From JANNRR01 sp043736155 (GTDB lineage: Bacteria > Pseudomonadota > Alphaproteobacteria > Rhodobacterales > Rhodobacteraceae), in NCBI GenBank assembly GCA_043736155.1, contig JAYTDA010000315.1, positions 1 to 57,945 on the forward strand: 57,945 nucleotides of DNA, in the 5' to 3' direction. Both the position numbers and the translations under genes were made by a program. Shown here in pieces: positions 33,356 to 42,138 of the stretch. The first letter of the stretch is position 1. Each line of letters opens with the position of its first letter. The notes below the pieces were generated by a model. That model was given only the letters and a program-made list of their open reading frames with translations, did not search any database and had not been told where the DNA came from.

Positions 33356-33965
33356 AAGGGCAGCGATTGCCGCCCTGATCCTGGTGCTGCTGCCTGATCC
33401 GTCGCTGGCACAGTCCCTGCCGGGGCATTTCCAGTTCAGTGAAAGACGGGTGTCTGCCAATGGCAACATCTGCATTGTCGTGAGCGACGTGAAGATTCAG
33501 GGGGATTTTGTTCTGGTCGCTCCGTTGCAACGCACCTGTACCCAAGACTCCGATCAATTCTCCGCTGATGAGGGGTATATATTGCCGCTGAATGGAAAGG
33601 ATCAGCATGCCCGGGAATGCCGGATTGGGACAGGCGAAAACCCACCGATTACCTGTAGCGACGGCGAAAAATCCACCGCGCGCGGCTTTACGTCGACAGA
33701 ACCGCTGCGGGTCAAAGGCACAGTTTCGCGTGCGGCAAAGTGGGACGGATCGCGGCTGGTGCTGGACCTTGACGATTTTGAAACCCGATTCACGATGGCG
33801 GGTGGCAGCGGCAAACGGGCACAAAAGCTGCGCATTGTCTATCACCTGGAGTTTTCCTTTTCCGGCGGGCAATGCGTTCTGGACTCGATCAAACGGTCGC
33901 GGCTGTCGAACGGGCGCAACCAGAACATCATGTCGGTCAAAGGGCTGGGTTGCCAGGTGATGTGA
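33267..33965 (+). CDS. secreted protein of unknown function, partner of the caspase-like gene
   Basis: 232 residues. A long N-terminus ends in a signal sequence (AAIAALILVLLPDPSLAQS, cleavage near residue 50). The mature part of about 180 residues has paired cysteines (C in GNICIVV, RTCTQ, ARECRI, ITCSD, GGQCV, LGCQV), so is probably disulphide-bonded. No family recognised. AAGGAG lies just before ATG 33267, a strong ribosome site inside the end of the caspase gene, giving an 89-base out-of-frame overlap; ATG 33336 is an alternative that still keeps the signal peptide. Translational coupling implies shared function with the caspase-like protein. Confidence 0.75.
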   Translation: MSQPLSFVKSQRPNRAAPAAAFSMVARFVERAAIAALILVLLPDPSLAQSLPGHFQFSERRVSANGNICIVVSDVKIQGDFVLVAPLQRTCTQDSDQFSADEGYILPLNGKDQHARECRIGTGENPPITCSDGEKSTARGFTSTEPLRVKGTVSRAAKWDGSRLVLDLDDFETRFTMAGGSGKRAQKLRIVYHLEFSFSGGQCVLDSIKRSRLSNGRNQNIMSVKGLGCQVM

Positions 33966-34362
33966 AGAACCCAAGGGCAAAGGCCCCGATGCCCTGCCCA
34001 ATGCAGCAAGGCGCTTGCCGCATTGGGGCTGGCGGGGTAGACTGATACTACAAGGGCGGCGAACGTCCGACAGATGGCACGAGCAGTGCTGCCGAATGAA
34101 ATTGACTGTGCGGTGCGTTGCACCCTGTTGCCCCGTTCTGCGGGCATTTTCGCCTGTTGCCCGATCGAATGGTGTAAATGTGCCTTGAATCACCACCTAT
34201 AGGACCTGTGGCAATATCCCGCTGATTTTGTGACACAGTTCTACCACATTTTGTGATTTCATTGCGTTTTTCGCGTGACGATGCGGCTGTCAATCGTTAC
34301 ATTTCTGTCAAAGCGGGATGGACAGGCGCTAAAGCCTCGAACAAGAACGGGCGGGACAGACA
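33966..34362 (+). other. 397-bp ftsZ upstream region
   Basis: No gene seen. ATTTTGTGA occurs twice (34225-34233 and 34249-34257); the second is within ACATTTTGTGAT (34246-34257), which also occurs upstream of the dcw leader promoter and is palindromic (CACA-ttt-TGTG). AT-rich sequence from 34245 to 34310 is the most likely promoter zone, but no clear -35/-10 pair was found. Confidence 0.5.
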
Positions 34363-35955
34363 ATGACATTGAACCTGATGATGAACGGACGCGAAGAGTT
34401 GAAGCCCCGGATCACGGTGTTTGGCGTCGGCGGTGCCGGTGGTAACGCCGTGAACAACATGATCGAGCAGCAGCTTGAGGGTGTGGAGTTCGTGGTTGCC
34501 AACACCGATGCGCAGGCTCTGGCGCAAAGCCGCGCCACCGCGAAAATCCAGATGGGTGTCAAGGTCACCGAAGGTCTGGGGGCCGGCGCGCGCCCCTCGG
34601 TCGGTGCTGCCGCTGCCGAAGAAACCATTGAAGAGATCGTCGACCATCTGGCGGGCGCCCACATGTGTTTCATCACCGCCGGGATGGGCGGCGGTACCGG
34701 CACCGGTGCTGCCCCGATCATCGCACAGGCGGCGCGTGAGCTGGGCGTGCTGACCGTGGGCGTGGTCACCAAACCGTTCCAGTTCGAGGGCAACAAACGG
34801 ATGCGTCAGGCCGAAGAAGGCATTGAGGCGCTGCAAAAGGTGGTCGATACCCTGATCATCATCCCGAACCAGAACCTGTTCCGGCTGGCCAACGAACGCA
34901 CCACCTTTACCGAAGCCTTCGCTCTGGCCGATGACGTGCTGTATCAGGGCGTCAAGGGCGTCACCGACCTGATGGTGCGCCCCGGTCTGATCAACCTCGA
35001 CTTTGCCGATGTCCGCGCCGTGATGGACGAAATGGGCAAGGCGATGATGGGCACCGGCGAGGCCGAAGGCGATAACCGGGCGATTCAGGCGGCGGAAAAG
35101 GCGATTGCCAACCCGCTCTTGGACGAAATCAGCCTGCGCGGTGCCAAAGGCGTGCTGATCAACATCACCGGTGGCTATGATCTGACGCTGTTTGAACTGG
35201 ATGAAGCTGCCAACCGCATCCGCGAAGAGGTTGACCCCGACGCCAATATCATCGTCGGCTCCACCCTGGATACCGAAATGGAAGGCCGGATGCGGGTCTC
35301 GGTGGTGGCGACCGGCATCGATGCCGCCCCCGCCGCCGAAATCGCCGTGCCACGCCGCCGCCTGTCAGAGCCGCTGAGCCATGGCGAAGCCCCCCGAGTC
35401 GCACAACCGGTTGCAGCACCGGCGCCGGTTGCCGCTGATCCGGTCAGGGCAACACCGGTGGTACTGCAGGAACAGCTGGCCCCCGACTATGACCCTGAAC
35501 CGGAATATGAACCGCAGGAACGGGATTTCTTCGCCACCGGCGATGATGATCTGCCGCCGCCGATTTACCGCCCGCTGGCACCGCAGCCGTCGGTTGCGCG
35601 GCCGCCGCAATCGCTGGAGGAAGCCGCCAGCTTTGTGGCACCCCGCGCCCGCCCGGCTGGCACCCCGACGCCAGAGGCTTTGGCGCGGCTGCAACGCGCG
35701 GTGAACAAGGCGCCGATGACCACCCCGATGGCAGCTTCGGCCCAACCGGGTGCCCGCGTCCCGGCGGAAAAACCGCGCTTTGGCATCAACTCGCTGATCA
35801 ACCGGATGACCGGCCATGCCGCCGACCCGGCAGACCGCACGCAGCCGCAGCTGCGCCAGCAGCCCCCGGTCACCTCGTATGACGATGAAACCGAGATGGA
35901 CCCGGAAACCGAGCGCAACGAGATTCCGGCGTTTCTGCGCCGCCAAGCCAACTGA
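34363..35955 (+). CDS. ftsZ: cell division GTPase FtsZ
   Basis: 530 residues. GTPase domain with GVGGAGGNAVNNM at residue 21, tubulin signature GGGTGTG at 109-115, T7-loop NLDFADVRAVM, followed by a Pro/Ala/Asp-rich linker of about 190 residues and the C-terminal peptide EIPAFLRRQAN that binds FtsA. It polymerises into the division ring. Longer than E. coli FtsZ (383) because of the linker, as in other alphaproteobacteria. It is followed by a strong terminator. Confidence 0.97.
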   Translation: MTLNLMMNGREELKPRITVFGVGGAGGNAVNNMIEQQLEGVEFVVANTDAQALAQSRATAKIQMGVKVTEGLGAGARPSVGAAAAEETIEEIVDHLAGAHMCFITAGMGGGTGTGAAPIIAQAARELGVLTVGVVTKPFQFEGNKRMRQAEEGIEALQKVVDTLIIIPNQNLFRLANERTTFTEAFALADDVLYQGVKGVTDLMVRPGLINLDFADVRAVMDEMGKAMMGTGEAEGDNRAIQAAEKAIANPLLDEISLRGAKGVLINITGGYDLTLFELDEAANRIREEVDPDANIIVGSTLDTEMEGRMRVSVVATGIDAAPAAEIAVPRRRLSEPLSHGEAPRVAQPVAAPAPVAADPVRATPVVLQEQLAPDYDPEPEYEPQERDFFATGDDDLPPPIYRPLAPQPSVARPPQSLEEAASFVAPRARPAGTPTPEALARLQRAVNKAPMTTPMAASAQPGARVPAEKPRFGINSLINRMTGHAADPADRTQPQLRQQPPVTSYDDETEMDPETERNEIPAFLRRQAN

Positions 35956-35979
35956 CGCACCGTCACAATTTATCGGAAC

Positions 35980-36004
35980 AGGCCAGCGAAAGCTGGCCTT
36001 TTCT
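35980..36004 (+). terminator. Rho-independent terminator of ftsZ
   Basis: AGGCCAGC-gaaa-GCTGGCCT with a perfect 8-bp stem and GNRA-type loop, followed by TTTTC. Confidence 0.92.
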
Positions 36005-36153
36005 TATGCAGTATCAGATGGTTACAAAGTTATCCCAAGCCTTTCGGCAGATTCCTGCCCATGCTGTCCGCCAATGTTTCACACCGTAGCAAAGATTGAG
36101 TTGTGGCAACGACACCAGATGGTTAGCTGCCCGGTAACAGGTTGGCTCCGTGG

Positions 36154-36209
36154 TCAGGCAGAGGTTGCCAGACCGAGGATGCCAGACCGAGGATGCCAGA
36201 CAGAGGATG
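36154..36209. repeat. four 14-bp repeats carrying a ribosome site before lpxC
   Basis: CCAGACCGAGGATG and variants occur at 36154, 36168, 36182 and 36196. Each contains GAGG; the last supplies the Shine-Dalgarno sequence for the GTG start of lpxC. Confidence 0.85.
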
Positions 36210-36211
36210 CC

Positions 36212-37132
36212 GTGCAGACAACACTGAAATCAGCCGTGACGTTCAAAGGTGTCGGCTTGCATACCGGTGCTGCGGTCAGCATGACGGTGCGACCGGCTTC
36301 GGCTGAACATGGCATCTGGTTCCTGCGCACCGATGTTCCGGCCCGGGTCGGCTATATTGCGGCGCGCTGGGATGCGGTGGTGCCGTCGCAGCTCTGTACC
36401 CAGGTGGCAAACCGCCATGGCACCTCGGTTTCCACCATTGAACATGTGATGGCGGCGCTGGCGGGATGCGGCATCCACAATGCGATGATCGAGATTGACG
36501 GGCCGGAAGTGCCGATCCTTGACGGCTCCGCTGCCCAGTATGTCGCAGCCTTTGTCCGCCGCGGGTTTCGCGAACTGGCGGCACCGGTACGGGCGTTCCG
36601 GGTGCTGAAACCGGTTGAAGTGCGGACCGGCGAGGCCTGGGCGCGGCTGGACCCGTCTGACATGCTGGAGATTGCCTTTGAAATCAACTTTGCCGATCAG
36701 GCGATTGGTCGCCAGTCCAAGGCGCTGAACATGTCGAACGGCGCCTTTGTCCGCGAACTGTGTGACAGCCGCACCTTTTGCCGCCAGCAGGATGTCTATC
36801 AGATGCGGCTGAACGGGTTGGCGCTGGGTGGCACCATGGACAATGCCGTGGTGGTGGATGGCAACCGGGTGCTGAGCCCCGGCGGCTTTCGCCACCCGGA
36901 TGAGGCGGTGCGCCACAAGATGCTGGATGCCATGGGCGATCTGGCATTGGCGGGTGCGCCGATCCTGGGGCGCTATTCCGGCCACCGTGCCGGCCATGCC
37001 CTGACCAACCAGTTGCTCAGGGCGCTGTTTGCCGCGCCGGATGCGTTCCGTCTGGTCGATGTCGCTGATTCCACCGGGGGCAAATTGCCCGGCGTCGGTG
37101 TGACACAGGCTGATATCGCAGCCTTTGCCTGA
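36212..37132 (+). CDS. lpxC: UDP-3-O-acyl-N-acetylglucosamine deacetylase
   Basis: 306 residues. TTLKSAVTFKGVGLHTGAAVSM at the start, zinc ligand His in STIEHVMAAL, ILDGSAAQY, and the second zinc motif HKMLDAMGDLALAG near residue 235, then GHRAGHALTN. It performs the committed step of lipid A synthesis. GTG 36212 is chosen for spacing to GAGG (36203-36206); in-frame ATG 36179 has its GAGG too close. It is the last dcw gene. Confidence 0.95.
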   Translation: MQTTLKSAVTFKGVGLHTGAAVSMTVRPASAEHGIWFLRTDVPARVGYIAARWDAVVPSQLCTQVANRHGTSVSTIEHVMAALAGCGIHNAMIEIDGPEVPILDGSAAQYVAAFVRRGFRELAAPVRAFRVLKPVEVRTGEAWARLDPSDMLEIAFEINFADQAIGRQSKALNMSNGAFVRELCDSRTFCRQQDVYQMRLNGLALGGTMDNAVVVDGNRVLSPGGFRHPDEAVRHKMLDAMGDLALAGAPILGRYSGHRAGHALTNQLLRALFAAPDAFRLVDVADSTGGKLPGVGVTQADIAAFA

Positions 37133-37142
37133 TCCTGCAAAC

Positions 37143-37188
37143 ACCGGGTCCTTCAGACACTGAAAGGCGTTTTGCGCCCCGGTTTTTT
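37143..37188 (+). terminator. terminator after lpxC
   Basis: A GGCG/CGCC inner hairpin (37166-37178), with possible outer ACCGGG/CCCGGT pairing, followed by six T residues. Confidence 0.6.
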
Positions 37189-37286
37189 CTGTGCTAGGAC
37201 AAGCGCAACAAGGGCGCAGCCGCTGGGCTGCACCGGCCACAGGCCCGGTTCTGGCCCCAACAGGATGCAAGCAAGGGTAAGCGCGC

Positions 37287-38123
37287 ATGACGATCGGCAG
37301 GACAGGCGCGGCAATTGCCGCAGGTATGCTGCTGACAGCGGGACTGTCCGGCTGCAGTTCCAAACAGGAAGCGCCGCTGGAAAGCTTTAGCGCCGAACAG
37401 ATTTTCCAGCGCGGCGAGCATGAGCTGGAAACCAGCCCCAAACCCACTGAAGCCGCGCGCTATTTCGGCGAAGTGGAGCGGCTGTATCCCTATTCCGAAT
37501 GGGCAAAACGGGCGCTGATCATGCAGGCCTTTGCCTATCACAAGGCGCGCGATTACGAAAACAGCCGGGCCTCGGCGCAGCGGTTCATCGACTTTTACCC
37601 CGCCGATCAGGATGCCGCCTATGCCTCTTATCTGCTGGCGCTCAGCTACTATGACCAGATCGACGAGGTTGGCCGCGATCAGGGCCTGACCTATCAGGCG
37701 CTGCAGGCGCTGCGGGTGGTGATCGAACAATATCCCGACAGCGAATATGCAAGGTCGGCGGTGCTGAAGTTCGACCTTGCCTTTGACCAGCTGGCCGCCA
37801 AGGAAATGGAGATTGGCCGCTACTATCTGAAACGCGGCAATTATACCGCTGCGATCAACCGGTTCCGCGTGGTGGTCGAGCAGTTCCAGACCACAACCCA
37901 CACCGCCGAGGCGCTGCACCGGCTGGTCGAAGCCTATCTGGCGCTGGGTCTGAATGACGAGGCGCAGACCGCAGGGGCGATCCTGGGCCATAACTTTCAG
38001 GGCAACCCGTTCTATCAGGACAGCTACCAGGTGCTGACCGGCAAAGGGCTGACCCCGGAGGCCAAAGGCGACAGCTGGCTGGCACAGGTCTACCGTCAGG
38101 TCATCAGGGGCCAGTGGCTGTAG
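37287..38123 (+). CDS. bamD: outer membrane assembly lipoprotein BamD
   Basis: 278 residues. Lipoprotein signal with lipobox LSGC (Cys about residue 23), then five TPR-like repeats: SAEQIFQRGEHELE, AARYFGEVERLYPYSEWAKRA, ENSRASAQRFIDFYPADQDAAYA, and the tail NYTAAINRFRVVVEQFQTTTHTAEALHRLVEAYLALG. BamD is the essential partner of BamA in outer-membrane protein insertion. It precedes recN by 36 bp, probably in one operon. Confidence 0.93.
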   Translation: MTIGRTGAAIAAGMLLTAGLSGCSSKQEAPLESFSAEQIFQRGEHELETSPKPTEAARYFGEVERLYPYSEWAKRALIMQAFAYHKARDYENSRASAQRFIDFYPADQDAAYASYLLALSYYDQIDEVGRDQGLTYQALQALRVVIEQYPDSEYARSAVLKFDLAFDQLAAKEMEIGRYYLKRGNYTAAINRFRVVVEQFQTTTHTAEALHRLVEAYLALGLNDEAQTAGAILGHNFQGNPFYQDSYQVLTGKGLTPEAKGDSWLAQVYRQVIRGQWL

Positions 38124-38159
38124 TGGCGGGCCAAAGCACGGACCTGCCGGGAAAAGCCG

Positions 38160-39809
38160 ATGCTGCGCACGCTTGAAATCCGCGATCTGCTGATCATCGA
38201 CCGCTTGTCGATGGAGTTTCAGCCCGGGCTGAACGTGCTGACCGGCGAAACCGGGGCGGGCAAATCGATCCTGCTGGATGCGCTTGGCTTTGTGCTGGGC
38301 TGGCGCGGCCGCGCCGAACTGGTGCGCGCCGGTGCCAGCATCGGCGAAGTGACGGCGGTGTTTGATCTGGACCCCGGCCACGCGGCACAGGCGGTTCTGA
38401 CCGACGCCGGGATAGAGGCTGACGGCGAACTGATCCTGCGCCGGTCGGTCAATGCCGAAGGCCGCAAACAGGCTTGGGTCAATGACCGCCGGGTATCCGC
38501 CGATGTGTTGCGCGCCCTGTCGGACCTGCTGGTGGAATTGCATGGCCAGCACAGCGACCGTGGCCTGCTGAACCCGCGCAATCACCGGATCCTGCTGGAT
38601 GACTTCGCGGGGATTGGGGAGGCTTTGGCCAACTGTCGCCAGACCTGGCGGGCGCTGGTTGCTGCGCAAAAGGCGCTGGATACCGCCGAACAGCACCGCG
38701 CCACTGCCGAAGCCGATGAGGCTTTTCTGCGCCATGCCGTCAAGGAACTGGACAAACTGGCCCCCGAGCCGGGCGAGGAAGCCGCACTCGACAGCCAGCG
38801 CCGCCTGATGATCGCCGCCGAACGCATCCGCGCAGATGTCGCCAAAGCCGATGCCGCGCTTGGGGCTGGCGGTGCCGAAGGGCTGATGGCCGATGCCCTG
38901 CGCTGGCTGGAGGCGGTGGCCGACCGTGCCGAAGGGCGACTGGACGCTGCGCTGTCGGCGCTTGGCCGGGCCGTTGCCGAACTGGGTGAGGCGCAGCAGG
39001 GGGTCGGGGATGCGCTCCGGGCGCTGTCGTTCAACCCGTCGGCGCGCGAGGCATTGGAGGACCGGCTGTTCACCCTGCGCGGTCTGGCGCGCAAGCATGG
39101 CGTATTGGCCGATGATCTGGGGCAATTTGCCGATGACCTGCGCAGCCGCCTGACCCTGCTGGACGATGGCGGCCGGGCGCTGGAGGGGCTGGAGCGGGTG
39201 ACCGCCGAGGCAAAAGCCGTTTATGGCAAGGCGGCAACCGCCCTGACCACCCGGCGCAAGGCAGCGGCGGGCCGGCTCGACAAGGCGATGGTCGCCGAAC
39301 TGGCCCCATTGAAGATGGAACGCGCGGTGTTCGCCACCCAGGTCAGCCCCGGCGACGCCGGACCCGATGGCAGCGACAGTGTGGCCTTTGTCGCCGCCAC
39401 CAATCCGGGGGCACCGGAAGGGCCGCTGGAAAAGATCGCCTCGGGCGGGGAATTGTCGCGGTTCCTGTTGGCGCTGAAAGTGTGCCTGACCAAAGGCAGC
39501 GACGGCCTGACCCTGATCTTTGACGAGATTGACCGGGGCGTCGGTGGTGCCACCGCCGATGCCGTCGGCCGCCGGTTGAAGGCGCTGGCCGACGGGGCGC
39601 AACTGCTGGTGGTGACCCATTCGCCGCAGGTCGCCGCCTTGGGCCAACACCATTGGCGGGTCGAAAAGCGGGTGGCAGCGGGGCAGACCCTGTCCACCGT
39701 CACCGCCCTGGTGCCAGAGGCGCGGGTAGATGAAATTGCCCGGATGGTCGCAGGCGACAGCATCACCGACGCCGCCCGTGCCGCCGCCAAGGCGCTGCTG
39801 GCGGGGTAG
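38160..39809 (+). CDS. recN: DNA repair protein RecN
   Basis: 549 residues, SMC-like ATPase. Walker A GETGAGKSILLDAL near residue 34, long coiled-coil arms (about 150-350), signature LEKIASGGELSRFLLALKVCL, Walker B TLIFDEIDRGVGG, and VTHSPQVAA. It acts in double-strand break repair. The position after lpxC and bamD is typical of Rhodobacterales. Confidence 0.95.
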   Translation: MLRTLEIRDLLIIDRLSMEFQPGLNVLTGETGAGKSILLDALGFVLGWRGRAELVRAGASIGEVTAVFDLDPGHAAQAVLTDAGIEADGELILRRSVNAEGRKQAWVNDRRVSADVLRALSDLLVELHGQHSDRGLLNPRNHRILLDDFAGIGEALANCRQTWRALVAAQKALDTAEQHRATAEADEAFLRHAVKELDKLAPEPGEEAALDSQRRLMIAAERIRADVAKADAALGAGGAEGLMADALRWLEAVADRAEGRLDAALSALGRAVAELGEAQQGVGDALRALSFNPSAREALEDRLFTLRGLARKHGVLADDLGQFADDLRSRLTLLDDGGRALEGLERVTAEAKAVYGKAATALTTRRKAAAGRLDKAMVAELAPLKMERAVFATQVSPGDAGPDGSDSVAFVAATNPGAPEGPLEKIASGGELSRFLLALKVCLTKGSDGLTLIFDEIDRGVGGATADAVGRRLKALADGAQLLVVTHSPQVAALGQHHWRVEKRVAAGQTLSTVTALVPEARVDEIARMVAGDSITDAARAAAKALLAG

Positions 39810-39971
39810 GGCGGGTGGGCCTTCGCGCACCGCATGACCGGCATATAAGGTGAACAAAGCCTGACGGTCGCGGGTCGGGATCAAGCAAGGGAAAATGATC
39901 AAGTGGTTAACGTTTCCGATACAACTTGAATGATATCCTAGCCTTGCCGTGAGCCATTGCGGCGTAAGGGG

Positions 39972-40070
39972 GTGATAATCCTGGATGAAAATCGCTATCG
40001 AAAGTGGATGGCACTGACCGCAGCCGGAACGCTGCTGATCGCCGCCATCCGCCTTTGGATCGGGGGGTAA
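39972..40070 (+). CDS. possible 32-residue single-helix membrane peptide
   Basis: GTG 39972 with TAAGGGG directly upstream opens a frame reading VIILDENRYRKWMALTAAGT, then LLIAAIRLWIGG and stop. A hydrophobic helix follows a charged N-terminus. A terminator hairpin lies 17 bases after the stop, which supports a real transcript. No family is known to me. Confidence 0.35.
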   Translation: MIILDENRYRKWMALTAAGTLLIAAIRLWIGG

Positions 40071-40086
40071 CCTCGTGAAAAAGAAA

Positions 40087-40118
40087 CCCGGCGGAGGTAG
40101 CACTCCGCCGGGTCCGTT
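40087..40118 (+). terminator. hairpin after the small peptide gene
   Basis: CCCGGCGGAG-gtagca-CTCCGCCGGG, a perfect 10-bp stem, then TCCGTTT. Confidence 0.7.
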
Positions 40119-40301
40119 TCAAGCGGGTTGCCTGAACTTTTCGCTATCGAATACCATTGATGATGGCGATTTCTTACCAAATTGTAAAGACCGAACTGGC
40201 GGGAATGCGGTCCGATCAAATAAATCATTTGCGATCATCTGGACCGACACCATTGCCGTTGCGAAATTGCCCAGTGCCACATTCACATCCCGGCGCACTG
40301 C

Positions 40302-42107
40302 TCAAACCGCCGCCGTCGCCGCCTGCAGCCAGTCCGCCGCAGCGGCAGAAACCCGGCCCGCCAGCCGCTGGCGCACCCCGGCGTGATAGGCGTTCAGCCA
40401 GTCCCGCTCCCCAACCGACAGCATCGCCGCATCGACCAGCCGCCGGTCGATCGGGACCCAGGTCAGGGTTTCAAACGACAGCATGGCGCGGGCATCACCC
40501 CCTGGCAGGTCAGGGGCCTGTTGCACCACCACCAGATTTTCGATCCGGATGCCAAAGGCGCCGTCGCGGTAATAGCCCGGTTCGTTCGACAGGATCATCC
40601 CCGGTTCCAGCGCCACATCCGACAGCCGCGACAGCCGTTGCGGCCCTTCATGCACCGACAAAAAGGCCCCGACCCCGTGGCCGGTGCCATGGTCATAATC
40701 CAGCCCCGCCAGCCACAGGGGATAGCGGGCAAAGCCATCGAGATCACGCCCTGCCAACCCCTTGGGCCAGCGCACCCGGGAAATCGCGATCATTCCTTGC
40801 AGCACCCGGGTAAAGCAGGCGCGCTCCTCGGCTCCGGCGGGGCCGATGGCGATGGTGCGGGTGATGTCGGTGGTGCCGTCACTGTACTGGCCACCACTAT
40901 CGACCAGCAACAGGTCACCGGGCAGAACGGCGCGGTTGGTGGCATCGGTCACCCGGTAATGCACGATGGCCCCATTGGGGCCAGCGCCGGAGATCGTGTC
41001 AAAGCTGATGTCGCGCAGGTCGTCTTGGGCGTGGCGAAAGCCTTCCAGCGCGGCGGCCACGGCGATTTCGGTCAGGGTGCCGCCGGGGGCTTCACGGTCC
41101 AGCCAGCACAGAAACTCCACCATCGCTGCGCCGTCGCGCAGATGCGCGGCACGGGAGCCCGCCAGTTCGCCCGCATTCTTGCGCGCCTTGGGCAGGATGC
41201 AGGGGTCTTCACCCCATGCCACGTCGATGCCCTGCGCCGTCAGGCTTTGGCTGATCGCCAGTGGAGCTGTGGCGCGGTCCACCCGGACCGCGCCTTGCAG
41301 ACCCTGCAAGGCTTCGGTGAAGGAGGCAGGGGAATGCAGGCTGACCCCTTGTCCCAGATGGGAAATCAGCACCGGATCGACCTTGGCCGGGTCCAGAAAC
41401 AGATCCACGGCCCCGCTGTCGTGCAGCAGCGCAAAGCCATGCACCACCGGGTTGCGCGCCACATCCTGCCCCCGGATGTTCAACAGCCAGCACAGACTGT
41501 CGGGCAGGGTGATCACCGCCACCCTTTGTCCGGCATCGCGCAACCCCTGTGCCAGCCGGTCGCGCTTGAGCTGTGCACTTTCTCCTGCCAGATCAAGTGG
41601 ATGCGGTGTCACCCGGCCCTGAGGCGGCTCAGGTTGATCCGGCCAGATCGCATCGACCAGATTGGCGCAAGGTTGCAGGGTGATACCGGACCCCTCCAGC
41701 AGCTTTTCCACCTGGTCAATCGCATCACGGGTGTGCAGCCAGGGGTCAAACCCCACCACGCCGCCACCCGGCAGCTGTTGTTTGAGCCAGTCACCCGGTT
41801 TGGTGTCGGGCCAAGGGACAGGGGTGAAATGGTCCAGGGCCACCTGAGACCGCACCTGCAACCGGTAGCGCCCGTCGATGAAAACCCCCGCCACCTCGGG
41901 TAACACGATGCAGAACCCGGCGGACCCGGTAAAGCCAGTCAGCCATTCCAGCCGCGCATCGCGGGGGGCGACATATTCACCCTGATGCACATCGGCGCGC
42001 GGCACCCAGAAACCCGTCAACCCTGCCGCGGCAATGGCTTCGCGCAGGGCAGCCAGCCGGGGCGGCCCCTGTTCGGGTGACGAGGTGGCGGTGAAGGATT
42101 GGAACAT
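40302..42107 (-). CDS. Xaa-Pro aminopeptidase (M24B, aminopeptidase P)
   Basis: 601 residues: two creatinase-N-like domains (about 1-300; LREAIAAAGLTGFWVPRADVHQGEYV) and the pita-bread domain. Metal ligands are the two Asp in DSGGQYSDGTTDITRTIA, His in HGTGHGVGAFLSVHEGPQ, Glu in SNEPGYY, and Glu in RIENLVVV. It removes N-terminal residues preceding proline in the cytoplasm. The length fits the three-domain XPNPEP1-like form rather than E. coli PepP (about 440). Confidence 0.92.
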   Translation of the reverse strand: MFQSFTATSSPEQGPPRLAALREAIAAAGLTGFWVPRADVHQGEYVAPRDARLEWLTGFTGSAGFCIVLPEVAGVFIDGRYRLQVRSQVALDHFTPVPWPDTKPGDWLKQQLPGGGVVGFDPWLHTRDAIDQVEKLLEGSGITLQPCANLVDAIWPDQPEPPQGRVTPHPLDLAGESAQLKRDRLAQGLRDAGQRVAVITLPDSLCWLLNIRGQDVARNPVVHGFALLHDSGAVDLFLDPAKVDPVLISHLGQGVSLHSPASFTEALQGLQGAVRVDRATAPLAISQSLTAQGIDVAWGEDPCILPKARKNAGELAGSRAAHLRDGAAMVEFLCWLDREAPGGTLTEIAVAAALEGFRHAQDDLRDISFDTISGAGPNGAIVHYRVTDATNRAVLPGDLLLVDSGGQYSDGTTDITRTIAIGPAGAEERACFTRVLQGMIAISRVRWPKGLAGRDLDGFARYPLWLAGLDYDHGTGHGVGAFLSVHEGPQRLSRLSDVALEPGMILSNEPGYYRDGAFGIRIENLVVVQQAPDLPGGDARAMLSFETLTWVPIDRRLVDAAMLSVGERDWLNAYHAGVRQRLAGRVSAAAADWLQAATAAV

Positions 42108-42138
42108 GGCTTGGCCCTCCAGTGCAGATCGAAAAGGG

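Larger units (their letters stand above)
39810..40301 (+). other. 492-bp gap between recN and the aminopeptidase
   Basis: Holds the possible 32-codon gene and the hairpin at 40087-40112. The 190 bp between that hairpin and the aminopeptidase stop shows nothing recognisable. Confidence 0.5.

Noticed and set aside
37194..40103. A 969-codon open frame antisense to bamD and recN
   Set aside because: In this GC-rich codon usage the antisense strand of real genes stays open; the recN and bamD frames carry all expected motifs and the antisense reading has none.
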